From Paenibacillus gyeongsangnamensis (GTDB taxonomy: Bacteria > Bacillota > Bacilli > Paenibacillales > NBRC-103111), in the NCBI RefSeq assembly GCF_027533625.1, contig NZ_JAQAGZ010000010.1:1-64000 (forward strand): a DNA stretch of 64,000 nt, written 5' to 3'. The position numbers were made by a program, and so were the translations under genes. Positions 37,207 to 48,106 of this stretch are shown here, one piece after another (within the stretch, counting starts at the first letter, position 1; each line of letters starts with the position of its first letter). Below the pieces are notes generated by a model. The model worked only from the letters and a program-made list of their open reading frames with translations, made no database searches and was not told where the DNA came from.

Positions 37207-38751
37207 ATGGCCAGACCTAAACCGGTTGCGCTTATTATTTTGGACGGGTTCGGACTTCGCGGGGATGTGCAGGGCAATGCGGTAGCGCAGGCGAATAAAC
37301 CGAACTACGACCGTTATTGGGAAACGTATCCGCATACGACGCTGACGGCCTGCGGCGAAGCGGTAGGATTGCCGAAAGGCCAAATGGGCAACTCCGAGGT
37401 CGGCCATCTGAATATCGGCGCAGGACGGATCGTTTATCAGGATCTGACCCGGATCTCGAAGTCGATTCGCGACGGCGAGTTCTTTGAGAACGAGACGATT
37501 CTCGGAGCCATCCGCCACGCGCAAACGAATGGCAAGAAGCTGCATCTGTACGGCCTGCTGTCGGACGGCGGCGTACACAGCCATATCGAGCACTTGTTCG
37601 CATTGCTTGAGGTGTGCAAGAAAGAAAACTTCCACGAAGTGTACATTCATGCGTTCCTGGACGGCCGCGACGTTGCGCCGGACAGCGCCGTGAAATACAT
37701 GGACCAGCTAGTGTCCAAAATCCAAGAGCTTGGCGTAGGCAAAATCGCAACGGTCCAAGGCCGTTACTATGCGATGGACCGCGACAAGCGTTGGGAGCGT
37801 ACGGAGAAATCCTACCGCGCTATGGTGTATGGCGAAGGCCCTCATTACACCGATCCGCTCAAAGCGATCAAGGAATCGTATGAGAAATCGGTATTCGATG
37901 AGTTCGTCATGCCGACCGTTATCGTAGAGGACGGCGACAAGCCGGTAGGCCTCGTGGAATCGGGCGATGCGGTCATCTTCTTCAACTTCCGTCCCGACCG
38001 CGCAATCCAGCTGTCCCAAGTGTTCACGAACAGCGACTTCCGCGGCTTCGACCGGGGGGACAAGTTCCCGCAGGGCTTGTACTACGTATGTCTCACGCTG
38101 TTCAGCGAATCCGTCGACGGATTTGTTGCCTATAAACCGAAGAACCTGGATAACACGCTCGGCGAGGTGCTGGTACAGAACAACCTGAAGCAGCTCCGCA
38201 TTGCCGAGACGGAGAAATATCCGCACGTGACGTTCTTCTTCAGCGGCGGGCGCGACGTCGAGCTTCCGGGCGAGACGCGTATCCTGATCAACTCGCCGAA
38301 GGTCGCGACTTATGACTTGAAGCCGGAGATGAGCGCTTACGAGGTGGCGGCTGCAGCCGTAGCCGAGATCGAAGCGGAGCGTCAGGACGTGATCATTCTC
38401 AACTTCGCGAATCCGGACATGGTCGGCCACTCGGGCCTTCTCGAGCCGACGGTCAAGGCGATCGAAGTAACGGATGCTTGCCTTGGTCAAGTGGTAGAAG
38501 CCATCCTGGCCAAAGGCGGCGTGGCCCTGATCACGGCGGATCACGGCAATGCCGACGTCGTTACGAATCCGGACGGCACGCGCAACACGGCGCATACGAC
38601 GAATCCGGTACCTTTTATTGTTACGGACAAACATGTTACACTTAGAACCGATGGCATTCTGGCGGATATCGCTCCGACCATGCTGCAGTTTCTGAGCGTG
38701 AGCCAGCCGGAAGAAATGACGGGCAAAACGATCATTGCTTCCCGTGTTTAA
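37207..38751 (+). CDS. gpmI: 2,3-bisphosphoglycerate-independent phosphoglycerate mutase
   Basis: Converts 3- to 2-phosphoglycerate with two manganese ions. The phospho-carrier serine is Ser63 in [14 protein letters not shown]; metal ligands are in [19 protein letters not shown], and the C-terminal TADHGNADV and [10 protein letters not shown]. Length 514 is typical. The start ATG 37207 is directly after tpiA, with GAGGGGG inside the end of tpiA as likely RBS. Confidence 0.97.
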   Translation: MARPKPVALIILDGFGLRGDVQGNAVAQANKPNYDRYWETYPHTTLTACGEAVGLPKGQMGNSEVGHLNIGAGRIVYQDLTRISKSIRDGEFFENETILGAIRHAQTNGKKLHLYGLLSDGGVHSHIEHLFALLEVCKKENFHEVYIHAFLDGRDVAPDSAVKYMDQLVSKIQELGVGKIATVQGRYYAMDRDKRWERTEKSYRAMVYGEGPHYTDPLKAIKESYEKSVFDEFVMPTVIVEDGDKPVGLVESGDAVIFFNFRPDRAIQLSQVFTNSDFRGFDRGDKFPQGLYYVCLTLFSESVDGFVAYKPKNLDNTLGEVLVQNNLKQLRIAETEKYPHVTFFFSGGRDVELPGETRILINSPKVATYDLKPEMSAYEVAAAAVAEIEAERQDVIILNFANPDMVGHSGLLEPTVKAIEVTDACLGQVVEAILAKGGVALITADHGNADVVTNPDGTRNTAHTTNPVPFIVTDKHVTLRTDGILADIAPTMLQFLSVSQPEEMTGKTIIASRV

Positions 38752-40089
<1,338 letters not shown>

Positions 40090-40103
40090 TATAGTATATA
40101 TTT

Positions 40104-40302
40104 AGTCCGTTTTTATTGGTTTTGACCCCGGTCCGGGTAAGTGGAGGACAGAGTAAGCCCCGGAGAGTTTACGTACCGCATTTGAAATCAGGTTACTACC
40201 GCAGCTTAGTTATAATAAAAGAAACCTGATTTCAAGAGCGGGCGGAGGGGCTTACTGCTGTTGGGAACGGTTTGGGACCAATAAAAATCATTTAAAACGG
40301 AC
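40104..40302. repeat. Nested-hairpin intergenic element, copy B
   Basis: A 199-bp region with three nested helices: GTCCGTTTTTATTGGT (40104-40119) with ACCAATAAAAA and CGGAC (40277-40302, with a bulge); ACAG and GTAAGCCCC (40148-40161) with GGGGCTTAC and CTGT (40247-40261); and TTGAAATCAGGTT (40182-40194) perfectly with AACCTGATTTCAA (40223-40235). It has TGGAGGACA, CCGGAGAG and GCATTTGAAA in common with the other copies. The outer arm ends 11 bases before the RBS GGAGGG of the M50 gene. Confidence 0.85.
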
Positions 40303-40322
40303 GTCGCCCCCGGAGGGATCTT

Positions 40323-41039
40323 ATGAGTAACCTGATAAAGACTATACTATTTCTGGTGGTATCGGCTTTTCTTACGCATTTGATTCCCTTTAGCGATTTC
40401 TTCCGCAATCTGGATACGATGATTCATGAATTCGGCCACGCGGCGGTCACCCTGCTCTTATCGGGCAAGGTGATGTACATCGAGCTCTTCTCGAACCACA
40501 GCGGAGTGACCTACTCCCAAGTGACGAGACACTGGAGCTTGATCCCGATCGCGCTGGCCGGATACATGACCGCGTCCTTGTTTGCGGTTTTTTTGTTCCG
40601 TCAGCGGGCGAAGGGCCGCCAGCGGTTCGGCCTTCAGGTCATGACGGTGATCGCCATCGTTGCGCTAGCCTTCTTCATCCGCAACGAGTTCGGGGTCATG
40701 TGGGTACTCGGCTTCATCGTGCTGAACACGGTCATGCTGACCTTCATGCCGCGCTGGTTATGCGATTTGTACTATTTGCTGGTGGCGTTCCTGACCTTGG
40801 AGGAATCGGTGTTCGGCCCGTTCTCCCTGATCCTGTACGCGCTGCAGGACCCGGCTCAGGCGGGCGATGCCACGAATCTGGCCAAGGTGACGCCTATTCC
40901 GTCCGTCGGCTGGGCCGTATTCTTCACGCTGTTCGCCCTCTGGTGCGCGATGCGTGCGCTGAGGTGGTTTTTCAGCGGGCGCCAACGGTCTCCGCAAGCG
41001 GGGAGAGATACAGCGTATCGCCGGCAATACGAGGACTAA
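40323..41039 (+). CDS. M50 family membrane metallopeptidase-like protein
   Basis: A 238-residue membrane protein with about six hydrophobic segments. The zinc-protease motif HEFGH is at residues 35-39, just after the first membrane span, and FMPRWLCDLYY in the middle may supply the third ligand (Asp), as in M50/M50B site-2-type proteases that cut within or near the membrane. The substrate is unknown; no anti-sigma factor lies beside it. RBS GGAGGG is directly behind nested-hairpin element B. The last 25 residues are basic and hydrophilic. Confidence 0.8.
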   Translation: MSNLIKTILFLVVSAFLTHLIPFSDFFRNLDTMIHEFGHAAVTLLLSGKVMYIELFSNHSGVTYSQVTRHWSLIPIALAGYMTASLFAVFLFRQRAKGRQRFGLQVMTVIAIVALAFFIRNEFGVMWVLGFIVLNTVMLTFMPRWLCDLYYLLVAFLTLEESVFGPFSLILYALQDPAQAGDATNLAKVTPIPSVGWAVFFTLFALWCAMRALRWFFSGRQRSPQAGRDTAYRRQYED

Positions 41040-41048
41040 TCTATGCGG

Positions 41049-41087
41049 CCATACTGATACCGAAAGGTTTGTCAGTATGGTTTTTTT
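41049..41087 (+). terminator. Terminator of the M50 protease gene
   Basis: CCATACTGA and TCAGTATGG form a perfect 9-bp stem with an inner ACC/GGT pair, followed by seven T. Confidence 0.92.
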
Positions 41088-41088
41088 A

Positions 41089-41097
41089 TGGTATAAT
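41089..41097 (+). promoter_or_regulatory. Extended -10 promoter of secG
   Basis: TGGTATAAT is an extended -10 with perfect TATAAT (41092-41097), 58 bases before secG and directly after the previous terminator. Confidence 0.65.
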
Positions 41098-41154
41098 ACA
41101 CATGCTGTCTGTTCTCGGACAAGCGCAAGATGATTTTCCGCAGGAGGTGGAAGG

Positions 41155-41394
41155 ATGGAATTAGCATTGAAGATTATACTGGTGATCGCTTCGCTCGGCT
41201 TGATTGCGGCGGTATTGCTGCAGCCAGGGAAAAGCGCAGGCTTATCCGGTGCCATCTCCGGGGGTGCGGAGCATCTGTTCGGGAAGCAGAAGGCGCGCGG
41301 CTTGGAACTGTTCTTGTCCCGTCTGACGATGGGTCTTGCAGCGGTGTTCTTTATTTTGGCGCTTGTTGTAGCTTTCGTAGTCAAAGCCCACTAA
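41155..41394 (+). CDS. secG: Preprotein translocase subunit SecG
   Basis: A 79-residue protein with two membrane spans (about 3-21 and 56-76) and the conserved cytosolic loop LLQPGKSAGLSGAISGGAEHLFGKQKARG. SecG helps SecYE translocate exported proteins. RBS GGAGGTG. Synteny secG-est-rnr-smpB-ssrA is the B. subtilis arrangement. Confidence 0.94.
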   Translation: MELALKIILVIASLGLIAAVLLQPGKSAGLSGAISGGAEHLFGKQKARGLELFLSRLTMGLAAVFFILALVVAFVVKAH

Positions 41395-41408
41395 ATCATA
41401 AAAAGGTG

Positions 41409-41441
41409 ACAGCAGGGGAATGATACTCCTGCTGTTTTTTT
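41409..41441 (+). terminator. Terminator of secG
   Basis: ACAGCAGG and CCTGCTGT form an 8-bp stem followed by T7. Confidence 0.88.
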
Positions 41442-41468
41442 ATATTGCGGGTAACGGGGGCGGGGATC

Positions 41469-42266
41469 ATGACACGATTATACAAATCAACGGAGCCTTT
41501 CGTATTCGAGGGAGCGGGAGAAACGGCATCGACCGAGCTGCTGATGATCCATGGATTTACCGGATCGCCGTCGGAATTCCGCAGGTTGGGCTATTACATG
41601 AACGATCTCGGGTACACCGTTCGCGCAGTGCTGCTGCCGGGGCACGGGACAACGCCGGAGGACATGATCCGCACGGGCTGGGACGATTGGTGGGGTCATG
41701 TCCTGGATACGTATGACGCGATCCGCGACCGGGAGCGTAAACGGATTATCGCCGTCGGCCATTCCATGGGCGGCCTGCTCGCCCTGAAGCTGTCGATGGA
41801 CCGGAAGCTGGACGGGGTCATTTCGCTGGCGTCACCGGTGTTTCTGACCAGCCGCAAAACGATTCTCGCGGTGCTGCTGCAATTTTTCATCAAATATGTC
41901 GATAAAAAACCTACGGCGGCCGCTCATCTGCTGGAAGAGGCTTGTACATACGAAAAAGCGCCCCTGCCGTGCGTTGTCGCCTTAAGAAAGCTGCTTAAGC
42001 TGGTGAAATCCAGTTTAAATCAAGTTAAGGCGCCTGTAATGGTTGCCCAGGGGGAGCGCGATGGGCTTGTGCTGCCAAGAAGCGCTGAATACATTTATGG
42101 TCATGTGTCGTCTCCCTTCCGGGAATTGGCGTATTATCCGAAGACGTCGCACGCGATTCTGCTCGATGAGGAACGGGATCAGGTATACGAAGACATCCAT
42201 AGGTTCATCCTGAAATTAGAGCAACTCGGGGCATGGGAACAGGCGGCGGCGGCCTGCTCGCCATAA
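41469..42266 (+). CDS. est: Carboxylesterase, Est30-type alpha/beta hydrolase
   Basis: A 265-residue cytosolic alpha/beta hydrolase. Nucleophile Ser99 lies in VGHSMGG, the acid is in AQGERDGLV and the histidine in KTSHAILLDEE; the oxyanion segment is MIHGFTGSPSEF. It matches the monoglyceride/short-acyl carboxylesterases found between secG and rnr in bacilli (yvaK in B. subtilis). ATG 41469 follows a GGGGGCGGGG run that serves as RBS. Natural substrate unknown. Confidence 0.9.
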   Translation: MTRLYKSTEPFVFEGAGETASTELLMIHGFTGSPSEFRRLGYYMNDLGYTVRAVLLPGHGTTPEDMIRTGWDDWWGHVLDTYDAIRDRERKRIIAVGHSMGGLLALKLSMDRKLDGVISLASPVFLTSRKTILAVLLQFFIKYVDKKPTAAAHLLEEACTYEKAPLPCVVALRKLLKLVKSSLNQVKAPVMVAQGERDGLVLPRSAEYIYGHVSSPFRELAYYPKTSHAILLDEERDQVYEDIHRFILKLEQLGAWEQAAAACSP

Positions 42267-42317
42267 TTATATAGTAATAATGAATATTTAGACGAAAAGG
42301 CAGGTGAGTTAACCGAA

Positions 42318-44837
42318 ATGGTAACTAAAGAAGAAGTAATTGATTTTATGAAAGAAACGGCTTATAAGCCGATGACTTATAACGAGCTGGAGAAGCAGTT
42401 CGGGATCGACAGCGCGCAGGATTTCAAGGATTTCCTGAAGCTGCTTAACGAATTGGAGAACGAGGGGCTGATTCTTCGGACGCGCAATGACCGCTACGGC
42501 GTGCCGGAGAGGATGAACCTTTTGCGGGGCAAGCTGCAGGCGCACGCCAAAGGCTTCGGCTTCCTGATCCCGGACGACCGGGACCATCCGGACGTTTACA
42601 TCAACGCCCATGATATGGGCACGGCGATGAACGGCGATATTATTCTCGTCCGCATCTCCTCTAAGGGACAAGCCGGTGGGCGGATGGAAGGGGAAGTGGT
42701 GCGGGTCGTCAGCCGCAGCAACACCCAGATCGTGGGCACGTTCCAGGCGCTGGAAGAGTACGCCTTCGTCATTCCGGACGATAAGCGAGTGGTTCGGGAT
42801 ATTTTTATCCCGAAGGGGTCGTTTAACGGCGCCATGGACGGGCACAAGGTCGTAGCCAAGATTGTAAATTACCCGGAAGGCCGTGCGGCGGCCGAAGGGG
42901 AGGTCGTCGAGATTCTGGGGCATAAGAATGACCCCGGCGTCGATATTTTATCGATTATCCGTAAGCACGGATTGCCGGAAGCGTTCTCCGATGCGGTGAT
43001 GGAGGAGGCGTCCAAGGCGCCGGACGTGATTCATCCGGACGAACTGAAAGGACGGCGCGATTTGCGGGATAAGCGGATCGTCACGATCGACGGCGAGGAC
43101 GCCAAGGATTTGGACGATGCGGTCAACGTGGAGCGTCTGGCGAACGGAAACTACGTTCTGGGCGTTCATATCGCCGACGTCAGCTATTATGTCCGGGAGG
43201 GCTCCGAGCTCGATCAGGAGGCGTATAACCGCGGCTGCAGCGTCTATCTGGTAGACCGGGTGATCCCGATGCTGCCGCACCGGCTGTCGAACGGCATTTG
43301 CTCGCTGAATCCCCGGGTGGACCGCTTGACGATGTCCTGCGAGATGGAGTTCGACTCGGATGCAAATGTGGTGCGGCATGACATATTTACAAGCGTAATC
43401 AAGACGAGCGAACGGATGACGTATAAAAATGTGCGTCTCCTGCTGACCGGTGAAGCCGAGCCGGAAACGGTCGAAAAATACGCCTATCTGATGGACGAAT
43501 TCCGGCTGATGGAAGAGCTCGCGATGAAGCTGCGCGGGAAGCGGATGCGGAGGGGCGCGATCGATTTTGACTTCATGGAATCGAAGATTCTGGTGGATGA
43601 GGAAGGAAAGCCGACGGATATCGTGAAGCGCGATCGGACGATCGCCGAGATGATCATCGAGGAGTTCATGCTGGCGGCGAACGAGACGGTGGCGGAGCAT
43701 TTTCACTGGCTGAAGGTACCTTTCCTGTACCGGGTGCATGAGGATCCGGATGCGGAGAAGCTGCAGCATTTCATGGAGTTCATCACGAACTTCGGCTATG
43801 TCGTGCGGGGCAAGGGCAATTCCGTCCATCCGCGCGCGCTGCAGTCGCTGCTCGAGGAAATCCGCGGCACAAAGGAAGAAACGGTCATCAGCACGGTCAT
43901 GCTGCGCTCGATGAAGAAGGCGATGTACGATTCGCAAAGCTTAGGCCATTACGGGCTGGCGGCGGAGTTCTATTCGCACTTCACGTCACCGATCCGGCGG
44001 TACCCGGACCTTATCATCCACCGCGTTATCCGCGAAGTACTGGAGAACGGCGGCTTGCTGAGCGATCAGCGGCATGAGTATTTGGCTTCGCGCATGGACG
44101 ACATTGCGAAGCAGTCCTCGGACCGCGAGCGCGTGGCGGTGGATGCCGAGCGGGAGACGGAGGCGCTGAAGAAAGCGGAGTTCATGCTCGATAAAGTCGG
44201 CGAAGAGTTCGAAGGCCTCATCAGCAGTGTGACGAGCTTCGGGATGTTTGTAGAGCTCGACAACACCGTGGAAGGCTTGATTCGGCTGTCGGATCTCACG
44301 GACGACTATTATCACTTCCATGAGGCTCAGCATGCGCTGATCGGCGAGCGGACATCGAAAATTTACCGCCTCGGCGATGAGGTGCAGGTTCGCGTCGCCC
44401 GGGTGAATATGGATGAGCGGACCATCGATTTTGAGATGGTCCACATGAAGCCGCGGCAGCAGAAGGTGAGCCTCGTCGACGCGCTGGACGCGGTGCGGCG
44501 GAACAAGCGCGGCGGACGCGGTGAACGGGAGCGCAGCGCCGCAGGCGGGCGTGCGGGCCGGGGCGAGCGCACGGGCAAGCGCGGCGGCGCAAGCGCCGGC
44601 GGGCGTGCGGGCAGCGCAGCGCGAAGCGGCCGGAGCGGCGGCAGCACCAGCGGCGGCGGGCGCGGCAAGGGCCCGGCGGCGGCTCGGACGCGGGCGCTGG
44701 AAGCGACGCGCAGCGGCGAAGGCGCCGCAGGCACGCGCTCGGCCGCAGGGGCCGGCACGGGCGGAGCCCGGGGCGGCACCGGCGCTGGGCCGGGCGGCGG
44801 GCCGAAGAAGCGGCGCAAGCGGGTCGCGAAGCGGTAG
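42318..44837 (+). CDS. rnr: Ribonuclease R with an unusually long Gly/Arg-rich tail
   Basis: RNase R is a processive 3'-5' exoribonuclease that degrades structured RNA and defective messages in trans-translation. N-terminal winged helix and two cold-shock domains (about 1-220), the RNB catalytic domain with [15 protein letters not shown] and [29 protein letters not shown] (about 250-590) and an S1 domain (about 635-715, [22 protein letters not shown]) are all present. Beyond residue 728 comes a 110-residue tail of Gly, Arg, Ala and Ser with RGG-like blocks ending in [10 protein letters not shown], longer and more extreme than the usual Lys/Arg tail, coded by very GC-rich DNA. The neighbours smpB and ssrA are functional partners. 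Confidence 0.95.
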   Translation: MVTKEEVIDFMKETAYKPMTYNELEKQFGIDSAQDFKDFLKLLNELENEGLILRTRNDRYGVPERMNLLRGKLQAHAKGFGFLIPDDRDHPDVYINAHDMGTAMNGDIILVRISSKGQAGGRMEGEVVRVVSRSNTQIVGTFQALEEYAFVIPDDKRVVRDIFIPKGSFNGAMDGHKVVAKIVNYPEGRAAAEGEVVEILGHKNDPGVDILSIIRKHGLPEAFSDAVMEEASKAPDVIHPDELKGRRDLRDKRIVTIDGEDAKDLDDAVNVERLANGNYVLGVHIADVSYYVREGSELDQEAYNRGCSVYLVDRVIPMLPHRLSNGICSLNPRVDRLTMSCEMEFDSDANVVRHDIFTSVIKTSERMTYKNVRLLLTGEAEPETVEKYAYLMDEFRLMEELAMKLRGKRMRRGAIDFDFMESKILVDEEGKPTDIVKRDRTIAEMIIEEFMLAANETVAEHFHWLKVPFLYRVHEDPDAEKLQHFMEFITNFGYVVRGKGNSVHPRALQSLLEEIRGTKEETVISTVMLRSMKKAMYDSQSLGHYGLAAEFYSHFTSPIRRYPDLIIHRVIREVLENGGLLSDQRHEYLASRMDDIAKQSSDRERVAVDAERETEALKKAEFMLDKVGEEFEGLISSVTSFGMFVELDNTVEGLIRLSDLTDDYYHFHEAQHALIGERTSKIYRLGDEVQVRVARVNMDERTIDFEMVHMKPRQQKVSLVDALDAVRRNKRGGRGERERSAAGGRAGRGERTGKRGGASAGGRAGSAARSGRSGGSTSGGGRGKGPAAARTRALEATRSGEGAAGTRSAAGAGTGGARGGTGAGPGGGPKKRRKRVAKR

Positions 44838-45006
44838 CCCGCCTGTGGCGGGGTGCCGCTTTCGCGGGACGCGGGGGCGCCGGGCGCGGATGCGAGCGTT
44901 AGCTCTGGCGGTGGCAACTTGATTTCCGTGGATGGAGTTGATACAATGAACTCTATCCCTGCTTTTGCAGCTGGGAATCCCTTCATGGAAGGAGTGACCG
45001 CGGAAG

Positions 45007-45486
45007 ATGAGCAAGAAGAGTGACGGCAAGCAGCTCGCGCAGAACAAGAAGGCGTCTCACGACTATTTTATCGAAGACACCTATGAATGCGGCCTCGTGC
45101 TGACCGGTACGGAGATCAAATCGCTCCGGATGGGGAAGGCGAACATCGGCGACGCTTTTGCCACGATACGGAACGGCGAAGCTTTCATCCATAACATGCA
45201 TATCAGTCCGTTCGAGCAGGGCAACCGTTTCAATCCTTCCGATCCGACGCGGGCGCGAAAGCTTCTTCTGAAGAAGGTGGAGATCAACAAGCTGCTCGGC
45301 TTATCGAAGCAGGAGGGCTATACGCTGGTTCCGCTAAAGGTGTATGTGCGTAACGGATTCGCTAAGCTGCTTCTCGGCCTGGGTAAAGGGAAGAAGCAGT
45401 ACGACAAGCGGGATTCCGCGGCGAAGCGGGATGCGCAGCGTGATATTCAGCGGGCGCTTCGCGAGAAGCAGAAGGTCGCCCGGTAG
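45007..45486 (+). CDS. smpB: SsrA-binding protein SmpB
   Basis: SmpB binds the tRNA-like part of tmRNA and delivers it to stalled ribosomes. The 159-residue protein has the OB-fold core [35 protein letters not shown] and [17 protein letters not shown], and the basic C-terminal tail [30 protein letters not shown] that reads the empty mRNA channel. RBS AAGGAGTGA. ssrA follows 224 bases later. Confidence 0.96.
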   Translation: MSKKSDGKQLAQNKKASHDYFIEDTYECGLVLTGTEIKSLRMGKANIGDAFATIRNGEAFIHNMHISPFEQGNRFNPSDPTRARKLLLKKVEINKLLGLSKQEGYTLVPLKVYVRNGFAKLLLGLGKGKKQYDKRDSAAKRDAQRDIQRALREKQKVAR

Positions 45487-45556
45487 AAGCCACCAGTTCT
45501 GCTATCTGCAGGCGGATCTTCCAAGAAGCTGTTCTGTACAGCTCACTCAGATGTGT

Positions 45557-45562
45557 TATAAT
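45557..45562 (+). promoter_or_regulatory. Likely -10 box of the ssrA promoter
   Basis: A perfect TATAAT with a TGTACA 16 bases upstream as a possible -35. A transcript starting here would carry about 140 bases of 5' leader before mature tmRNA. Confidence 0.5.
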
Positions 45563-45681
45563 AAAAGCACATCAGGGAAGTGATGTGATTCACCTTTTGG
45601 AAGATTGCCGGAGATCGTTGTCGACTAGGGAAGAGCAAGACTTGCAGGTAAGTTTTTACTCATAACCTTGTTTTACTTTTG

Positions 45682-45702
45682 GGGCCCCCGTTACGGGGGC
45701 CC
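45682..45702 (+). other. Stable hairpin just before tmRNA
   Basis: GGGCCCCCG and CGGGGGCCC form a perfect 9-bp GC stem with a 3-base loop, ending 8 bases before the tmRNA 5' end. There is no T run after it; it may guide 5' processing of pre-tmRNA. Confidence 0.6.
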
Positions 45703-45710
45703 TCTCATGC

Positions 45711-46071
45711 GGGGACGTTCTTGGATTCGACGGGGATAGTTCGAGCATGGGTAGCGGGTAGTGGGGAGCGTCCGCTTCATCAACGCTACAGCCAATTAAA
45801 TGGCAAACAACAACAATCCTACGCTTTCGCAGCTTAATAACCTGTGAGCGTGCTTCTACTCTGCATCGCCCATGTGCCGGGATAGGGGCTCAACCTTTAG
45901 TGGGATACGCTGTCTAGTCTCCGCCTGAGGCTAGCTGAAGAAGATAATCAGGCTGACCCAACGCAGAGCCGGTTACGGGGCGCTGCTCGGGTGACATCAA
46001 AACTGTGACTACACCCGTAGAAGCCTATGTGGCGTTATCTTCGGACAGGGGTTCGACTCCCCTCGTCTCCA
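45711..46071 (+). ncRNA. ssrA: Transfer-messenger RNA
   Basis: tmRNA rescues stalled ribosomes. The 5' end GGGGACG pairs with CGTCTCC at 46064-46070 to form the tRNA-like acceptor stem; the T-arm GGGGTTCGACTCCCC is intact, and CCA is not encoded. The reading frame resumes at 45802 and encodes GKQQQSYAFAA followed by two stop codons (45835-45840), giving the tag A-GKQQQSYAFAA. Its 3' end is the left boundary of an accessory region, with partial copies of this end downstream. Confidence 0.96.
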
Positions 46072-46080
46072 TACTAAGAA

Positions 46081-46104
46081 CTCGCTCTATGAGCGGGTTT
46101 TTTC
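46081..46104 (+). terminator. Terminator of ssrA
   Basis: CTCGCTC and GAGCGGG pair over 7 bp around TAT and are followed by six T. A similar terminator recurs at 50107-50127. Confidence 0.88.
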
Positions 46105-46120
46105 CTTTTTATTTATCAAA

Positions 46121-46210
46121 TTGTAGACGAAATGTAGACATGAGATTTTAAGATACCCAATTTTCTTGCATTTTGTAGACGAGATGTCTACAGTAAATTT
46201 TAAATTGGGT
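46121..46210. repeat. Arm-type repeats next to the ssrA attachment site
   Basis: TTGTAGACGAAATGTAGACA (46121-46140) and TTGTAGACGAGATGTCTACA (46173-46192) are near-identical 20-base repeats. The second is itself a dyad (TGTAGAC/GTCTACA). They are enclosed in part by ACCCAATTT (46155-46163) and AAATTGGGT (46202-46210). Such clustered short repeats next to an attachment core are typical of tyrosine-recombinase arm sites. No integrase gene is present. Confidence 0.55.
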
Positions 46211-46285
46211 CAGGATGTTTAAGATTCGTCAGGGTGAACCGTATCACAAGTAAGGCGAAATTTCTGGTCAGTAAGGACTAATGAA

Positions 46286-46309
46286 AGAGCCTATCAACAT
46301 TGACAGGCT
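46286..46309 (-). terminator. Hairpin, likely terminator of the kdgT-adh-heme-binding operon
   Basis: GAGCCTATCAA and TTGACAGGCTC form a long stem with one mismatch about 70 bases past the last gene; T-rich sequence flanks it on both strands. Confidence 0.55.
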
Positions 46310-46379
46310 CGAACGTTTTTTCACATTTAGAGTGATATACGGAGAAGTCTACCATTAGTACCGGAAATAATTCAGGCTG

Positions 46380-46796
46380 TCAGTCCGCTTGTTCTTCGGA
46401 GACAATGCCGGCTATATATTCGGTGATGCTATGATCCTCGCTGGGGGCAAGACCGCTAACTCCTACGCACCCAATGATTTCTCCGGATCTATTCTTCAGC
46501 AGGTTTCCACCGGGCAAAGCTGTCAATCCGGGATCGCAGAAATAACTGATTTCAAGATGTTCCCGTTGAATCCTTTCAAACAAAGAGTCCGTTGATACAC
46601 CCATACGAGCGGCAGTATAGGCCTTTTGTTGGGAGATTCGGATGCTGCGCTGCGGCATGCCGTCCATTCGGTCAAACGTCAGCATCGAACCCGTCTCATC
46701 TCCGATGGTGATGCTAATCGGTCTGCCGAAGTCTTTGGTCGCTTTTTCCTTCCCCAATTCAATCAGTTTCCTTGCGAGGTTTAATGTAAGTTGCAT
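46380..46796 (-). CDS. GlcG/HbpS family heme-binding protein
   Basis: A 138-residue protein of the GlcG/HbpS (DUF336) family: LARKLIELGKEKATKDFGRPISITIGDETGSMLTFDRMDGM, then AYTAARMGVSTDSL, and the conserved glycine-rich GGNLLKNRSGEIIGCVGVSG. Members bind heme or act with dehydrogenases and diol or glycolate metabolism; function varies. It is the last gene of a minus-strand operon after an alcohol dehydrogenase, 24 bases downstream. No signal peptide is visible, so it is cytoplasmic. Confidence 0.85.
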   Translation of the reverse strand: MQLTLNLARKLIELGKEKATKDFGRPISITIGDETGSMLTFDRMDGMPQRSIRISQQKAYTAARMGVSTDSLFERIQREHLEISYFCDPGLTALPGGNLLKNRSGEIIGCVGVSGLAPSEDHSITEYIAGIVSEEQAD

Positions 46797-46820
46797 TATT
46801 GCGAACCTCCATGAATTATT

Positions 46821-47996
46821 CTAAGGTAACAATTTTCGATAAATTTCTTGAACGTCCTCGATACTAACCGCTTTTGGGTTGTTGTTCAAAAGTCGAGTTA
46901 CATTCATCGCAGATTTGCTTAGGTCAATGACGTCATCCTCAGACACGCCGAAGGCTGTCAAGTCTTGAGGAATGTTCAGACTTTTTGTCCACGCGACAAT
47001 TTGCTCGATGACTCTCCGCGCAGCGTCAATCTGGCTTAAGTTGTTGCTAGCGGAGAGGCCTAATACCGGGAATAATTGGGCGAGCTTCTCACTGATCGCG
47101 TCGAAGTTAAATTCCATGACATGTGGTAATAACATGGAGTTAGCGACACCGTGAGGAATGTTGAATTTTCCGCCTAGCGGATATGCTAGGGCATGGACGG
47201 CAGCAGTGCCGGCACACGTTAAGGCCATTCCGCCGTACATCGAGCCAAGGAGCATATTTTCGCGGGCTTCGACCGATGATCCACGTTCATACGCATGGAC
47301 AATGCTGGTAGAGATCTTGCGCATGGACTCAAGGGCAAACATGTCGCTTAGCGGGTTAGCCTTGTTTGAAATGAATGATTCAATGGAATGGGTAAAGGCA
47401 TCCATTCCGGTCGCCGCTGTCACAGCTGGCGGGAGTTCAAGAGTTAAAATTGGATCAACAATAACGAGTTGGGGAAAGAGATACGGGCTGATAATCCCGA
47501 CTTTAAGTTCTTCTTCCGGTACGGTGACAATTGCGTTTGGTGTTACTTCTGAACCAGTTCCAGATGTGGTGGGAATGAGGACAGTTCGGACGCCCGGCTT
47601 CTTAACTAAATTGGTCCCAAGGAGTTCGGAGACAGGGACGCGGTTTGTCCTTAACACGGACAGAATTTTTGCTGCATCGAGAACGCTGCCGCCGCCAATC
47701 GCAATATAAACGTCAAAATTTTGTGTGGCTAGTTTTTGACCCAGTTCTTCAATGTTTTGAACGGTAGGTTCGTTCATGACACCCGTCAGTACTTCGGAGG
47801 AAATTCCCGCTTTAGACAGCTTTTGAACCATCTCATCGATGTGACCAAGGCGAATGAGGCTTGGCTGAGTGAGAATGAGCGCTGAACGAACTTCTCCCAT
47901 TTCTTGTAATTGACTCACAAGCATTTCAATGGAATGTCTGCCCGCGACAATTTTTTTTGCTGATTGAAATTGATACTGAGCTAACAAATTTATCAC
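46821..47996 (-). CDS. Iron-containing alcohol dehydrogenase
   Basis: A 391-residue group III alcohol dehydrogenase. NAD-binding GGGSVLDAAK, PTTSGTGSEVTPNAIV, and the metal site MDAFTHSIESF, AVHALAYPLGGKFNIPHG are clear; the histidines bind iron or another divalent metal. The substrate could be a diol, a hydroxy acid or an aldehyde. It lies between kdgT and the heme-binding gene in one operon on the ssrA-linked island. More AT-rich than the core genes. Confidence 0.9.
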   Translation of the reverse strand: MINLLAQYQFQSAKKIVAGRHSIEMLVSQLQEMGEVRSALILTQPSLIRLGHIDEMVQKLSKAGISSEVLTGVMNEPTVQNIEELGQKLATQNFDVYIAIGGGSVLDAAKILSVLRTNRVPVSELLGTNLVKKPGVRTVLIPTTSGTGSEVTPNAIVTVPEEELKVGIISPYLFPQLVIVDPILTLELPPAVTAATGMDAFTHSIESFISNKANPLSDMFALESMRKISTSIVHAYERGSSVEARENMLLGSMYGGMALTCAGTAAVHALAYPLGGKFNIPHGVANSMLLPHVMEFNFDAISEKLAQLFPVLGLSASNNLSQIDAARRVIEQIVAWTKSLNIPQDLTAFGVSEDDVIDLSKSAMNVTRLLNNNPKAVSIEDVQEIYRKLLP

Positions 47997-48106
47997 TCCC
48001 TAAGACGGACAAGAATATTGCCCACCCTTAACATCGTAAATGCACAGGGTGGGCAGGCGCAATACGTTTGTAAACTTTGCGAATCACGTAGAACTGTAAT
48101 CTTCCA

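Noticed and set aside
44363..45047. Proline/Ala/Arg-rich frames opposite the rnr tail
   Set aside because: They mirror the Gly/Arg repeats of RNase R and are not independent genes.
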